64,000 nt of DNA from Pectobacterium polaris (GTDB lineage Bacteria; Pseudomonadota; Gammaproteobacteria; Enterobacterales; Enterobacteriaceae): positions 3,844,001 through 3,908,000 of the forward strand of contig NZ_CP017481.1 in NCBI RefSeq assembly GCF_002307355.1, written 5' to 3'. The notes beneath the pieces were generated by a model. The model made no database searches and was not told the origin of the DNA. It saw only the letters and a list, made by a program, of their open reading frames with translations. Each line of letters begins with the position of its first letter. Within the stretch, counting starts at the first letter, position 1. Made by a program: the position numbers and the translations under genes. Below, piece by piece: positions 43,502 through 53,010 of the stretch.

Positions 43502-46174
43502 TTACAGCATATTGCGGATAACGTAGTGCAGGATGCCGTCGTTCTGGTAGTAGGTTAGTTCGTTACGGGTATCGATGCGGCAGCGGGTGCTGATGGTCTG
43601 CGTGTTACCGCTGGTATCCGTGATGTTGATCTCAACCGTCGCCCCTGGGGTCAGCTGATTTAGCCCTGTAATCGAAATTTGCTCGTCGCCGGTTAATTGC
43701 AGCGTTTTACGCGTCACACCGTCAGGAAACTCCAGCGGCAGAATCCCCATCCCGATCAGGTTAGAACGGTGAATACGTTCGAACGATTCGGCAATCACCA
43801 CGCGGACGCCCAACAGACGTGGGCCTTTCGCGGCCCAGTCACGGCTGGAGCCGGAGCCATACTCTTTACCCGCAAACAGCGCCAGCGGGACATTTTCGTC
43901 CTTGTAGCGCATCGCCGCATCATAGATCGTCATCTCATTCTGCGACGGGATGTGGCGGGTATAGCCGCCCTCTTTACCGGGCACCATCTCATTACGGATA
44001 CGAATGTTGGCAAACGTCCCGCGCATCATCACTTCGTGGTTACCACGCCGTGAACCGTAAGAGTTGAACTCCGCAGTTTCGACGCCGCGCTCCAGCAAAT
44101 ATTTCCCTGCTGGGCTATCGCGCTTGATGTTGCCTGCCGGCGAGATATGGTCGGTGGTGACCGAATCGCCCAGCATCGCCAGAATGCGTGCATTGTGGAT
44201 ATCCTGAACCGGCTCAGGCTCTTTCCCCATATCCAGGAAGAAAGGCGTCTGGCGGATATAGGTCGATTCTTCCGGCCATTGATAGGTAGGATTGTCATCG
44301 ACCTCAATATCTTGCCACTCCTGCGTGCCTTCAAACACGGCGGCATACTGTTTGTGGAACATGCCTGCGCTGACGTTCAACACCGCGTCCGCCACCGCTT
44401 TGGCCGACGGCCAGATGTCTTTCAGGTAGACGGCTTTTCCGTCACGATCTTCACCCAGCGGTTCTTGCGTCAGATCGACGTTCATATTCCCTGCCAACGC
44501 ATACGCGACCACCAACGGCGGCGATGCCAGCCAGTTCGTCTTCACCAACGGATGAATACGACCTTCAAAGTTGCGGTTACCTGACAGCACCGCGCCAACC
44601 GTCAGATCGCCTGCTTTTATCGCGGCTTCAATCGCATCCGGCAGCGGACCTGAGTTACCAATACAGGTGGTGCAGCCGTAGCCCACCAGATTGAATCCCA
44701 GCTCGTCGAGGAACGGCGTTAATCCCGCTTTAGCATAGTAATCCGTTACAACCCGCGAACCGGGTGCCAGCGAGGTCTTGACCCACGGCTTGGTTTTCAG
44801 ACCGCGCTCTACGGCATTTTTTGCCAGCAGTCCGGCCGTCATCAGCACGCTCGGGTTAGAGGTGTTGGTACAGGAAGTAATCGCGGCGATCACGACGGCC
44901 CCCTGCTGTAAACGGTGCGTTTCGCCTTCCAGCGTGAATTCTTCATAGTCAGAATGGTTCTTCACCGTGCTGACTTCCAGCTCCCGGCTGGCTTTAAAGG
45001 CTTCAGGTACGCCCGCTAACGGCACACGATCCTGCGGGCGTTTCGGCCCTGCCAGACTGGTTTCCACCGTCGACAAATCCAGTGCAAGCTGGCTGGTAAA
45101 GACCGGTTCATCACCCGCATTACGCCACAGCCCCTGCTGCTTACTGTAGGCTTCCACCAGCGCGATCTGCTCTTCCGCACGGTTGGTCAACCGCATGTAG
45201 TCCAGCGTGATTTGATCGATAGGGAAGAAGCCACAGGTTGCACCATACTCCGGTGCCATGTTGGCGATGGTCGCGCGATCCGCCAGCGGCAGCGAATCCA
45301 GTCCATCGCCGTAAAATTCCACAAACTTACCGACCACGCCGTGTTTACGCAGCATCTGTGTGACTGTCAGGACCAGATCGGTTGCCGTGATCCCTTCGCG
45401 CATCTTGCCGCTTAGCTTGACGCCGACCACGTCAGGGATCAGCATCGAAACAGGCTGCCCCAGCATCGCAGCCTCGGCCTCTATTCCGCCGACGCCCCAG
45501 CCGAGCACGCCCAAACCGTTAATCATCGTGGTATGCGAATCGGTTCCCACCAGCGTATCGGGATAGGCAAACTGTTTGTCGCCCTGCTTTTCGTACCAGA
45601 TGGCCTTGGCGAGATACTCCAGGTTCACCTGATGGCAAATTCCGGTTCCCGGCGGCACGACGCTGAAGTAACTAAAGGCATTCTGCCCCCAGCGCAAAAA
45701 CTCATAACGCTCACGGTTACGCGCCATTTCCAACTGCGTGTTATCCGTAAGCGCCTGACGATCGCCGAAGTGGTCAACCGTCACCGAGTGGTCGATAACC
45801 AGATCGACTGGCGACAGCGGGTTAACTTTATTCACATCGCCGCCCAGCCGTTTCACCGCCGCTCGCATCGCCGCCAAATCGACCACGGCGGGCACGCCGG
45901 TAAAATCCTGCATCAGTACGCGTGCGGGACGATAGGCAATTTCCCGATCGACATGGCCCGTTTTCAGCCAGTCTACGACCGCCTGAAGGTCGGCCTGCTC
46001 TACCGTGTCACCGTCCTGATGGCGCAATAAATTCTCCAACAGCACTTTGAGCGACTTCGGTAATTTATCGATGTTACCGAGCGTTTTCGCCGCCGTCGGC
46101 AGGCTGTAGTAATGGTAAATCTGCTTCTGTACCGTCAGTGTGTCCAGACAAGTGTCGCGAAGGTGTGATGACAT
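43502..46174 (-). CDS. acnA: Aconitate hydratase A
   Basis: An 890-residue aconitase converting citrate to isocitrate in the TCA cycle. The [4Fe-4S] cysteines are in AITSCTNTSNPSVL and GYGCTTCIGNSGPL. Active-site stretches DSHTTMINGLGVLGWGVGGIEAEA and SRDWAAKGPRLLGV are intact. The ATG at 46174 follows GGAGGA and gives almost the E. coli length (891). AcnA is the stress-resistant aconitase in E. coli, induced by SoxRS and in stationary phase. It is transcribed alone here. Confidence 0.97.
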   Translation of the reverse strand: MSSHLRDTCLDTLTVQKQIYHYYSLPTAAKTLGNIDKLPKSLKVLLENLLRHQDGDTVEQADLQAVVDWLKTGHVDREIAYRPARVLMQDFTGVPAVVDLAAMRAAVKRLGGDVNKVNPLSPVDLVIDHSVTVDHFGDRQALTDNTQLEMARNRERYEFLRWGQNAFSYFSVVPPGTGICHQVNLEYLAKAIWYEKQGDKQFAYPDTLVGTDSHTTMINGLGVLGWGVGGIEAEAAMLGQPVSMLIPDVVGVKLSGKMREGITATDLVLTVTQMLRKHGVVGKFVEFYGDGLDSLPLADRATIANMAPEYGATCGFFPIDQITLDYMRLTNRAEEQIALVEAYSKQQGLWRNAGDEPVFTSQLALDLSTVETSLAGPKRPQDRVPLAGVPEAFKASRELEVSTVKNHSDYEEFTLEGETHRLQQGAVVIAAITSCTNTSNPSVLMTAGLLAKNAVERGLKTKPWVKTSLAPGSRVVTDYYAKAGLTPFLDELGFNLVGYGCTTCIGNSGPLPDAIEAAIKAGDLTVGAVLSGNRNFEGRIHPLVKTNWLASPPLVVAYALAGNMNVDLTQEPLGEDRDGKAVYLKDIWPSAKAVADAVLNVSAGMFHKQYAAVFEGTQEWQDIEVDDNPTYQWPEESTYIRQTPFFLDMGKEPEPVQDIHNARILAMLGDSVTTDHISPAGNIKRDSPAGKYLLERGVETAEFNSYGSRRGNHEVMMRGTFANIRIRNEMVPGKEGGYTRHIPSQNEMTIYDAAMRYKDENVPLALFAGKEYGSGSSRDWAAKGPRLLGVRVVIAESFERIHRSNLIGMGILPLEFPDGVTRKTLQLTGDEQISITGLNQLTPGATVEINITDTSGNTQTISTRCRIDTRNELTYYQNDGILHYVIRNML

Positions 46175-46410
46175 GCTTCCTCCCAAATTAACTTGCTATT
46201 CGTTATTCTGCATCGGGCGATTAATCAATAACCAGCCTGAGCTTGCGGTCTTATTTAAAGATAACACAAACAAAAAATAACGTTTTTGCAACAATGCGAT
46301 ATGAACGCAGCGATAGCCGTTAACTATTGAAAAGAAGCAAATCAGAATAAACGCCAATGGGAACGTGAAGGGGATGAAAAACAGTCACGGCAGCGTACGG
46401 AGGCGAGTGA

Positions 46411-46434
46411 AGAGAAAAACGGCCCGAAGGCCGT
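46411..46434 (-). terminator. Terminator of the dicarboxylate/amino-acid symporter gene
   Basis: On the minus strand, a 6-bp stem (ACGGCC / GGCCGT) closed by a TTCG tetraloop is followed by TTTTTCTCTTC. It lies 30 nt past the stop codon. Confidence 0.8.
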
Positions 46435-46463
46435 CTGTCTCAATGCATTAACCTGACGTTAAT

Positions 46464-47762
46464 TTAGGCATTCCCAGTTGCCATCACGGGTGCTTCTTCG
46501 TCGGCATGGTCTTGTTCTTCCAGGTCATGGTTTCGTTCCAGTTTGGCAACAACTGCGGTCGCCATGCCGTTACCAATCACATTGGTCGCCGTGCGGCCCA
46601 TATCCAGGAACTGATCGATACCAATAATCAGCAAAATGCCCGCTTCGGGTAAGCTGAACATCGGCAAGGTGGCAGCTACCACCACGACCGCGGCACGTGC
46701 CACGCCAGCCATACCTTTACTGGTGATCATCAGCGTCAGCAGAATTAAAGTCTGCTCCGTCAAGCTTAAGTGGATATTGTAAGCCTGTGCGATAAACAGA
46801 ATGGCAAAAGCCTGATAGATCATGGAGCCGACAAGGTTAAAGGAATACCCCAACGGGAGTACAAAGCTGGTGATTTTTTTGGGAACGCCAAATTCGCTCA
46901 GCGCTTCCATCGTTTTCGGGTAGGCCGCTTCGCTACTGGCGGTAGCAAATGCCAGCATACTGGGTTCGCGCAGCAGTTTGATCAGACCCCAGGTTGCTTT
47001 CTTACCGAGGAACAACGCACCTGCACCGAACATGAGCCCCCATAGCAGCGCCAGACCCAGGTAGAACTCACCAATGACTTTGCCAAAGTCGAGGAGAAGC
47101 CCCAGCCCTTCGGTCGTAATAGACGACGCCAGCGAGGAAAATACGGCCAGAGGCGCTAACCGCATGACATAGTCCGTCACCCGGAACATCACTTTCGCCA
47201 GTTCTTCTATCATCGATTCCATCGTGACAGCATGTTTATTCTGGCCTTTCACAAAAGCCAGCGCGGAACCGAAAAACATGGAGAACACCAGAATCTGCAA
47301 TATTTCATTATTCGCCATCGCTTCGACGATGCTGCGTGGAAATATATGGGCAATGAAGCTTTTCAGTGTAAATCCACCGGTATTCACGCCGGTATCTACC
47401 GCTATTGGCGTACTTGGAATAGCGAGATTCATTCCAACGCCTGGCTCGAAGATATTTGCTAACATCATGCCAATAAAAAGAGAAACCACGGAAGAACAAA
47501 TAAACCACACCATCGCCTTCAGCCCTATTCGGCCAACGGAAGAAGAATTCCCCATGCTAGCAAGACCAGAAACCAAGGTGGCGAATACCAATGGCGCAAT
47601 AATCATTTTTATCAGGCGCAGAAAAACATCGGTCACTAAATTAAAGTAGGATACGACCTCTTTGGCCTCCTGCTCCGTTAATAAAGAATGACAGGCTCCG
47701 CCGACAATAATCCCGAGAAGAATAGCCAAGGCTATAAAAAACAATAACCTGTTCTTTTTCAT
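46464..47762 (-). CDS. Dicarboxylate/amino acid:cation symporter (DAACS family)
   Basis: A 432-residue membrane transporter of the GltP/DctA fold. It has the serine-rich hairpin region (MLAFATASSEAAYPKTMEAL), FVLPLGYSFNLVGSMIYQA, MITSKGMAGVARAAVVVVAATL and GIDQFLDMGRTATNVIGNGMATAVVAKLE. DctA proper usually has SKGAAGV in the hairpin, so the substrate could be glutamate, aspartate or C4-dicarboxylates. The C-terminus is acidic. The start at 47762 follows GAGGTT. It has a long AT-rich upstream region. Confidence 0.87.
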   Translation of the reverse strand: MKKNRLLFFIALAILLGIIVGGACHSLLTEQEAKEVVSYFNLVTDVFLRLIKMIIAPLVFATLVSGLASMGNSSSVGRIGLKAMVWFICSSVVSLFIGMMLANIFEPGVGMNLAIPSTPIAVDTGVNTGGFTLKSFIAHIFPRSIVEAMANNEILQILVFSMFFGSALAFVKGQNKHAVTMESMIEELAKVMFRVTDYVMRLAPLAVFSSLASSITTEGLGLLLDFGKVIGEFYLGLALLWGLMFGAGALFLGKKATWGLIKLLREPSMLAFATASSEAAYPKTMEALSEFGVPKKITSFVLPLGYSFNLVGSMIYQAFAILFIAQAYNIHLSLTEQTLILLTLMITSKGMAGVARAAVVVVAATLPMFSLPEAGILLIIGIDQFLDMGRTATNVIGNGMATAVVAKLERNHDLEEQDHADEEAPVMATGNA

Positions 47763-48567
47763 AGTAACCTCATGATAATGAATAGAATCAGACAATACGC
47801 ACTATTAGCCAACATGAACTACCTAACGCCCAGGCGTAAGCAACCTACGGCTTATCCGATTTTTATCGGCGTATTCTCTGTGTTTTGATGTGGTGATAAT
47901 AGTTACTCGGGAAGCGTATTTATTTTTCCATCACTGATAGAAAAAATGTCGACGGTACGTAACGTATAATTGAAAACGTCGCTGTTAATTAATATGGTGC
48001 GAGCGCGATGGAAATCGTTGGACATGACTACCCCTCATTTATTACATACGATAAATAAAGGGGTAATTTAACTAAATTCACTTTGCAATAGTTTCCCTTC
48101 ATACCTTTTCCTATTGTTATTTTTGAATATCCATTAGACGTTCACCATGGGGAAATAACTTAAATCGACGGTATCATGAAAAATACGAAATCTGTCACTA
48201 ATTAAATTTTTCTTATCAACAGATTTAGTAATAATTAATTAACCGCTATAAATCATGCGTCGAAAAACATCCTCAACGTAGCTGATTTCACCGTATTAGC
48301 GTTAAAAACCAACAATACCATTTTATTTAACGCTTCCCCCTGACCAATCCTCCTTACCATCACCCTATCGCGATTTTTCCAGCCCAGAAATCGTCTTCAT
48401 AACCCGTAACGCGGCTGTTTTCGCCCCAGTCAAAAGCGGCATGTGTCACACGCGATACAGCTTCACTTATCGCCGCCGTTAAAACCAACAAGCTCGCCCC
48501 AAAAGGCGGATGAAAATTTGGCTTTGCACCGCAAAAATCGCCCAAATTTCACGCAAAAATCATACAT
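47763..48567. other. Long AT-rich intergenic region
   Basis: About 800 bases without a credible gene. The only plus-strand ATG with a short open frame (48008, 16 codons) has no ribosome site. The promoter of the symporter gene must lie in its first part. I see no repeat or terminator of strength here. Confidence 0.5.
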
Positions 48568-48577
48568 AAGGAGTATT

Positions 48578-48715
48578 TTGCAAGAGGCCTCACACTCTCC
48601 CGTTACGTTTTGTTGTAAAAAAACGACATGTCGTTATTCAACAATCATCAGCGCATGTGTTGATGGAAAAATAATAATAGGAAGGGGTTCCCATGAAACT
48701 GTTTTACAAAGCTGA
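48578..48715 (+). CDS. Possible TTG-initiated leader peptide overlapping gstA
   Basis: A 45-codon frame starts at TTG 48578, five bases after a perfect AAGGAG (48568-48573), and ends 23 bases inside gstA in another frame. It would encode LQEASHSPVTFCCKKTTCRY and onward, with four cysteines. Translation through it could couple or attenuate gstA. No homologue is known to me and the coding signal is weak. Confidence 0.25.
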   Translation: MQEASHSPVTFCCKKTTCRYSTIISACVDGKIIIGRGSHETVLQS

Positions 48716-49301
48716 AAGCAGTTCTCTTTTTACACACATTGTTTTGATCGAATCCAAACTGGAATTCAAGCTGGAGAAGGTCAATTTGCGTACGAAAAAG
48801 ACAGAGCGTGGAACCGACTATACGTTCATCAACCCGAAAGGGATGGTGCCAGCGTTAGAGCTGGATGATGGGTCTGTCCTGACTGAAGGCGTTGCTATCG
48901 CCGAGTACATTGCCGATCTGGTTCCGCACTGTAACCTTATCGCTCCGACTGGCAGCATGGCGCGTTACCATACGCTCGAATGGCTGAATTACATTTCTGC
49001 TGAGCTGCACAAAACGTTTACGCCGCTCTTCCGTCCTGGCACGCCGGAAACGTATAAAGAGCTGCTGATGGAATATTTGCAGGTCAAATTCCGCTATATC
49101 AATCTGGTGTTGAGTGAACAGAACTATCTGGTCGCCAACCGCTTTAGTATCGCCGATGCGTACCTGTTTACCGTAATGCGCTGGGCGCAGTCGCTAAAAC
49201 TGGATATGTTCCGCTACCCTGCGCTGGCGGCTTACCTCGACCATATTGCCGAGCGCCCTTCCGTCGTTACCGCGCTTAAGGTTGAAAGGTTGAAAGGTTG
49301 A
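48693..49301 (+). CDS. gstA: Glutathione S-transferase A
   Basis: A 202-residue protein of the bacterial beta-class GST type. The N-terminal thioredoxin-fold domain (MKLFYKAESSSLFTHIVLIESK) carries the cis-proline stretch NPKGMVPALELDDGSVLTEGVAIAEYIAD, and the helical domain follows (SIADAYLFTVMRWAQSLKL). It conjugates glutathione to electrophiles in the cytosol. AGGAAGGGG precedes the ATG. Beta-class GSTs usually have a catalytic Cys10; here the place reads ESSSLF, with serine. The stop codon falls in an 8-bp tandem repeat. In E. coli gstA also precedes pdxY-tyrS. Confidence 0.92.
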   Translation: MKLFYKAESSSLFTHIVLIESKLEFKLEKVNLRTKKTERGTDYTFINPKGMVPALELDDGSVLTEGVAIAEYIADLVPHCNLIAPTGSMARYHTLEWLNYISAELHKTFTPLFRPGTPETYKELLMEYLQVKFRYINLVLSEQNYLVANRFSIADAYLFTVMRWAQSLKLDMFRYPALAAYLDHIAERPSVVTALKVERLKG

Positions 49302-49304
49302 AAG
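49281..49304 (+). repeat. Octanucleotide microsatellite at the gstA stop (GTTGAAAG x3)
   Basis: Three perfect copies of GTTGAAAG cover the last codons and stop of gstA. With two copies the frame would end GGC-TAA after the same residues, so loss of one unit would not change the protein. Confidence 0.9.
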
Positions 49305-49315
49305 GCTAACATGCA

Positions 49316-49347
49316 ATAACGCCCCGGCATTCGGGGCGTTATACGTT
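49316..49347. terminator. Bidirectional terminator between gstA and pdxY
   Basis: An 11-bp perfect stem (ATAACGCCCCG / CGGGGCGTTAT) with a 5-base loop stands between the two convergent genes, followed on the plus strand by ACGTTTTA. Confidence 0.75.
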
Positions 49348-50208
49348 TTACGACAGGCGAATCGCCTGGAAGTGATGACGCGGATTAGCAATCCCATCCT
49401 GAGCCGCAACCAACTGTAGCTCATACTCATTCATCTCTTTCGTCACCAGCATGACTTCATACACTGCTGCCGTCGTGTGCTCCAGCGCTTTATCCAACGC
49501 CACGCCCTTCAGCAAGTTCACCAGCAGTAATCCACTGGTCAAATCGCCCACGCCGACAGGTTGACGTTCAAACTCTACCAGCGGGCGGCTGATGTGCCAG
49601 GCATCCGTCGGCGTCACCAGCAGCATTTCAAAGCTGTCTTCACGTGTGGCCGCTCGGCTAAGGTGCTTTACCAGAACGATTTTTGGCCCTTTTTCACACA
49701 GGGCACGCGCGGTCTCTACAGCTTCCGCCACGTTATGCACGGTACGGCCACCCAGCAATTCCAGTTCAGGCAGATTCGGCGCGATAATGTCGGCCGCTAA
49801 CAGCGACTGCTGGCAGTGGAAATCAGACACACCGGGCGCGACGATACAGCCTTTCTCCGGCGTACCCATTACCGGATCGCAGAAGTACAGCGCATCAGGA
49901 TTAGCCGCTTTCACCTGACGAACAATATCTAGAATATGTTCCCCTTGCTCGGCGGAGCCGATATAGCCGCTCAACACCGCATTACAGGTCTTCAATTTGT
50001 CGATGTTCGCAATTCCCTGCACTACCTCGGTCAGGTGGCTGGCGGGCATCACACATCCCGTCCAGTGACCATATTGGGTATGGTTCGAGAACTGCACCGT
50101 ATTCAACGGCCAAACGTTTGCGCCCATCCGACGCATCGGAAACTCTGCCGCGCTGTTACCGGCATGACCAAAAACGACATGTGATTGGATGGAAAGTATA
50201 TTTTTCAT
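49348..50208 (-). CDS. pdxY: Pyridoxal kinase PdxY
   Basis: A 286-residue ribokinase-fold kinase of the pyridoxal salvage pathway. Motifs are [16 protein letters not shown] at the N-terminus (vitamer binding), [31 protein letters not shown] and the anion-hole [15 protein letters not shown]. It phosphorylates pyridoxal to PLP. It lies downstream of tyrS in the same direction, as in E. coli, with a hairpin between them. Confidence 0.95.
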   Translation of the reverse strand: MKNILSIQSHVVFGHAGNSAAEFPMRRMGANVWPLNTVQFSNHTQYGHWTGCVMPASHLTEVVQGIANIDKLKTCNAVLSGYIGSAEQGEHILDIVRQVKAANPDALYFCDPVMGTPEKGCIVAPGVSDFHCQQSLLAADIIAPNLPELELLGGRTVHNVAEAVETARALCEKGPKIVLVKHLSRAATREDSFEMLLVTPTDAWHISRPLVEFERQPVGVGDLTSGLLLVNLLKGVALDKALEHTTAAVYEVMLVTKEMNEYELQLVAAQDGIANPRHHFQAIRLS

Positions 50209-50251
50209 TAGCTATGACTCAAATCCTTGCCAGCGCCTGTGCGCCTCAACT

Positions 50252-50281
50252 TACAAGAAGAAAGGGAGCTAACGCTCCCTT
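50252..50281 (-). terminator. Terminator or attenuating hairpin between tyrS and pdxY
   Basis: On the minus strand, an 8-bp perfect stem (AAGGGAGC / GCTCCCTT) is followed by TCTTCTTG, 12 nt after the tyrS stop. pdxY may be partly separated from tyrS by it. Confidence 0.65.
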
Positions 50282-50292
50282 ATCGGTAATGC

Positions 50293-51570
50293 TTATGCTT
50301 TCCAGCAGATCAGGCAGTAGTGCTTTTTGCCGCGACGCAGCAAGGTGTAGCGATCAAACAGACGGTCGGCATCGCTGAAGGTGTATTCAGGATCGGCCTG
50401 TTTCTCGCCGTTAATGGTGACCGCATTTGAAGAGATCATCGTACGGGCCTGACCGCGTGACGGCACTAACTCAGCGCTGACCAACGCCTGTTGCAAATCC
50501 GCACCGTTTTCCAGTTCGATAATCGGCATACCATCCTGCGCCAGCTGCGCAAAGTCGTCCTGCGTCATATCCTGCAATGCGCCAGAGAACAGGCTTTGTG
50601 TAATGCGACGAGCCGCTTCCAGACCTGCTTCGCCGTGAACCATACGGGTCACGTCTTCCGCCAGCACGTACTGCGCGCGTGGAGCCTTACCGCTGTTTTT
50701 GTCTTCTTCTTCCAGTGCATCGATATCTTCGAGGCTCATGAACGTGAAGAATTTCAGGAAGCGGTACACATCGGCATCCGCCGTGTTGATCCAGAACTGG
50801 TAGAATTTGTAAGGACTGGTTTTGCTGGCATCCAGCCAGATTGCGCCGCCTTCCGTTTTGCCGAATTTCGTCCCATCAGATTTGGTGATCAGCGGCACGG
50901 TCAAACCGTAAACCTGTTTCTGGTTCATACGGCGCGTCAAGTCGATACCGGACGTGATATTACCCCACTGGTCGGAACCACCGATTTGCAGCTCGACATC
51001 ATGCTGCTTGTTCAGCGAGGCAAAGTCGTATCCCTGCAACAGGTTGTAAGAAAACTCGGTGAACGAAATGCCGACGTCATCACGGTTTAAACGCTGCTTC
51101 ACGGCTTCTTTGCTAATCATCTGATTAACGGAGAAGTGTTTACCGATATCACGCAGGAAATCCAGCACGTTCATATTGCCGAACCAATCGTAGTTATTCG
51201 CCGCGATCGCGCTGTTGTTACCGCAGTCAAAATCCAGGAATGGGGAAACCTGACGGCGAATTTTCTCTACCCATTCACCCACGGTTTCAGCTGTGTTCAG
51301 CTTACGCTCTGTGGCTTTAAAGCTTGGGTCACCGATCAGCCCCGTAGCACCGCCAACCAGCGCAACCGGCTTGTGGCCAGACAGCTGGAAGCGTTTCAGG
51401 CAGAGCAGCGGCACCAGATGCCCCAAATGCAAGCTGTCGGCGGTGGGATCAAAACCGCAATACAGTGCAATTGGCCCTTGCGCCAGCCGCTCTGCTAACG
51501 CTTCCTCATCCGTCACCTGGGCAATCAAGCCCCGCTCTTGCAATTGTTTAATCAGGTTACTACTCGCCAT
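50293..51570 (-). CDS. tyrS: Tyrosyl-tRNA synthetase
   Basis: A 425-residue class I synthetase, one residue longer than in E. coli. The HIGH motif is HLGH in [18 protein letters not shown], the KMSKS loop is [13 protein letters not shown], and an S4-like RNA-binding domain ends the protein ([22 protein letters not shown]). It charges tRNA-Tyr. The ATG at 51570 gives the conserved start [15 protein letters not shown]. It is the middle gene of pdxH-tyrS-pdxY. Confidence 0.97.
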   Translation of the reverse strand: MASSNLIKQLQERGLIAQVTDEEALAERLAQGPIALYCGFDPTADSLHLGHLVPLLCLKRFQLSGHKPVALVGGATGLIGDPSFKATERKLNTAETVGEWVEKIRRQVSPFLDFDCGNNSAIAANNYDWFGNMNVLDFLRDIGKHFSVNQMISKEAVKQRLNRDDVGISFTEFSYNLLQGYDFASLNKQHDVELQIGGSDQWGNITSGIDLTRRMNQKQVYGLTVPLITKSDGTKFGKTEGGAIWLDASKTSPYKFYQFWINTADADVYRFLKFFTFMSLEDIDALEEEDKNSGKAPRAQYVLAEDVTRMVHGEAGLEAARRITQSLFSGALQDMTQDDFAQLAQDGMPIIELENGADLQQALVSAELVPSRGQARTMISSNAVTINGEKQADPEYTFSDADRLFDRYTLLRRGKKHYCLICWKA

Positions 51571-51804
51571 CGATAACTCCATTTTTATAAAAATAGGCCG
51601 TTACGTTCCCATTGGGTTTACGCACAACGCCGTGAGAGATGCGCAGCATACCTGTCTGCTGTCGCATGATGATTTCGCTGTTGCATGACTTTATGCAACA
51701 GGCTATGAACGCCATATCGCCGCGCAATGCCCAGTCAACGCGAAACTTCATAGGATAAAGTGCTGATGATAGGAGCGCCAGCGTTTAACACGGATATTTC
51801 GTGA

Positions 51805-52488
51805 TTAAGGCGCTAAACGATCAATCTGCCAGCCTTCGTCCTGCCGCTGGTAGAAAAAGCGGTCATGCAGGCGGTGTTCGCCGCCCTGCCAAAACTCGAC
51901 AGAATCGATAACGACGCGGAAGCCCCCCCAAAAACTCGGCAAAGGCACCTCGCCATTCTGGAATTTTTGCTTCAATTCCAAAAATTTGCTTTCCAGCACG
52001 CCGCGCGCTGAAATCCGGCTGGACTGCTTTGATACCCACGCGCCAATCTGGCTGTCTTTCGGACGGCTGTGGAAATACTTCAGCACCTCGAGCGCTGGCA
52101 GCTTCTCTACGCGACCCAGCACCATGACCTGCCGCTCTAACATATGCCAAGGGAACAGCAGGCTGATTCGCGGATTGTTTTCCAGATGATGGGCTTTGCG
52201 GCTGCCCATATTGGTATAAAACACCATGCCTTTCTCATCATAGTGTTTCAGCAGAACGATACGCTGGTAAGGCTGCCCGTGCTCATCCACGGTCGCGACA
52301 GACATCGCGGTAGGATCGGCCAGTTTTGCATCGCAGGCCTGCTTCAGCCAGCGTTCAAATAAATCCAGCGGGTTCGCGGGAAGATCGCTACGGCGAAGCC
52401 CACCACGCGTGTATTCACGGCGGATGTCGGCAATATCGGCGGGTTGAATAAGAGGAGAACCGTCAGAAGGGGAGCGTTCCTGAGTCAT
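51805..52488 (-). CDS. pdxH: Pyridoxamine 5'-phosphate oxidase
   Basis: A 227-residue FMN enzyme oxidising PNP and PMP to PLP. Family motifs: [48 protein letters not shown] (FMN binding), [17 protein letters not shown] and the C-terminus [18 protein letters not shown]. It is nine residues longer than E. coli PdxH, with the extra at the N-terminus. It sits with pdxY and tyrS as in E. coli, linking two vitamin B6 salvage genes. Confidence 0.95.
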   Translation of the reverse strand: MTQERSPSDGSPLIQPADIADIRREYTRGGLRRSDLPANPLDLFERWLKQACDAKLADPTAMSVATVDEHGQPYQRIVLLKHYDEKGMVFYTNMGSRKAHHLENNPRISLLFPWHMLERQVMVLGRVEKLPALEVLKYFHSRPKDSQIGAWVSKQSSRISARGVLESKFLELKQKFQNGEVPLPSFWGGFRVVIDSVEFWQGGEHRLHDRFFYQRQDEGWQIDRLAP

Positions 52489-52595
52489 AATATCCTACTG
52501 TCGCAATGTCGGGCCAGAAGCGGGCGAAAATCCCATTTTGCTCCCGTACCCGAAAAATCGCAATCAGCAGCAACACCACTAGCGTGCGGCGTCAG

Positions 52596-52913
52596 TTACA
52601 TCGGAGCCAACACGCAGTCGTCGATGATAACTCGTTCACCCCGTTGGATAAATGCACGATCGCCTTTGCTCCAGAATGTATAGGTGTCATTGCTGTATCT
52701 GACGCCAGAAGCGGATACCACTTGAGGGAGCGTGAGACGTTCACCGTCCAGCAGGAAACTCACCTGTGGAGTCGCTTCACCGCCCTGCTGTAGCGTCACG
52801 GTTAGCGGCATTGTCCCGCATTGATAATGCAGCGTCTCCACCGTCTGTTTATGACCAAAATAGCTGCATCCGCTCAGCAGAATAAGCGCTGTCCCTGTCA
52901 GTAATCGTTTCAT
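52596..52913 (-). CDS. mliC: MliC, membrane-bound inhibitor of C-type lysozyme
   Basis: A 105-residue lipoprotein with signal peptide and lipobox LLSGC (cysteine at 16). The mature domain has the MliC hallmark SASGVRYSNDTYTFWSKGDRAFI, whose SGxxY and K-x6 regions contact the lysozyme active site in known structures. It protects peptidoglycan from host lysozyme. It lies between anmK and pdxH, the E. coli order. The N-terminal cysteine anchors it to the outer membrane. Confidence 0.93.
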   Translation of the reverse strand: MKRLLTGTALILLSGCSYFGHKQTVETLHYQCGTMPLTVTLQQGGEATPQVSFLLDGERLTLPQVVSASGVRYSNDTYTFWSKGDRAFIQRGERVIIDDCVLAPM

Positions 52914-53010
52914 TTTTTTCCCCTGTCATTCTTGTCGATGGCGGCAACTGGCGCTGCCGCTCATTTAAGTTTAACAAGAGGATAACGATGAAACTCTCGG
53001 CAAAATCTGA

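Noticed and set aside
47993-48058. Short 16-codon frame at 48008
   Set aside because: No ribosome site, no similarity, and length expected by chance.
51560-51751. 63-codon minus-strand frame upstream of tyrS
   Set aside because: No ribosome site or family features; it is the tyrS leader region.
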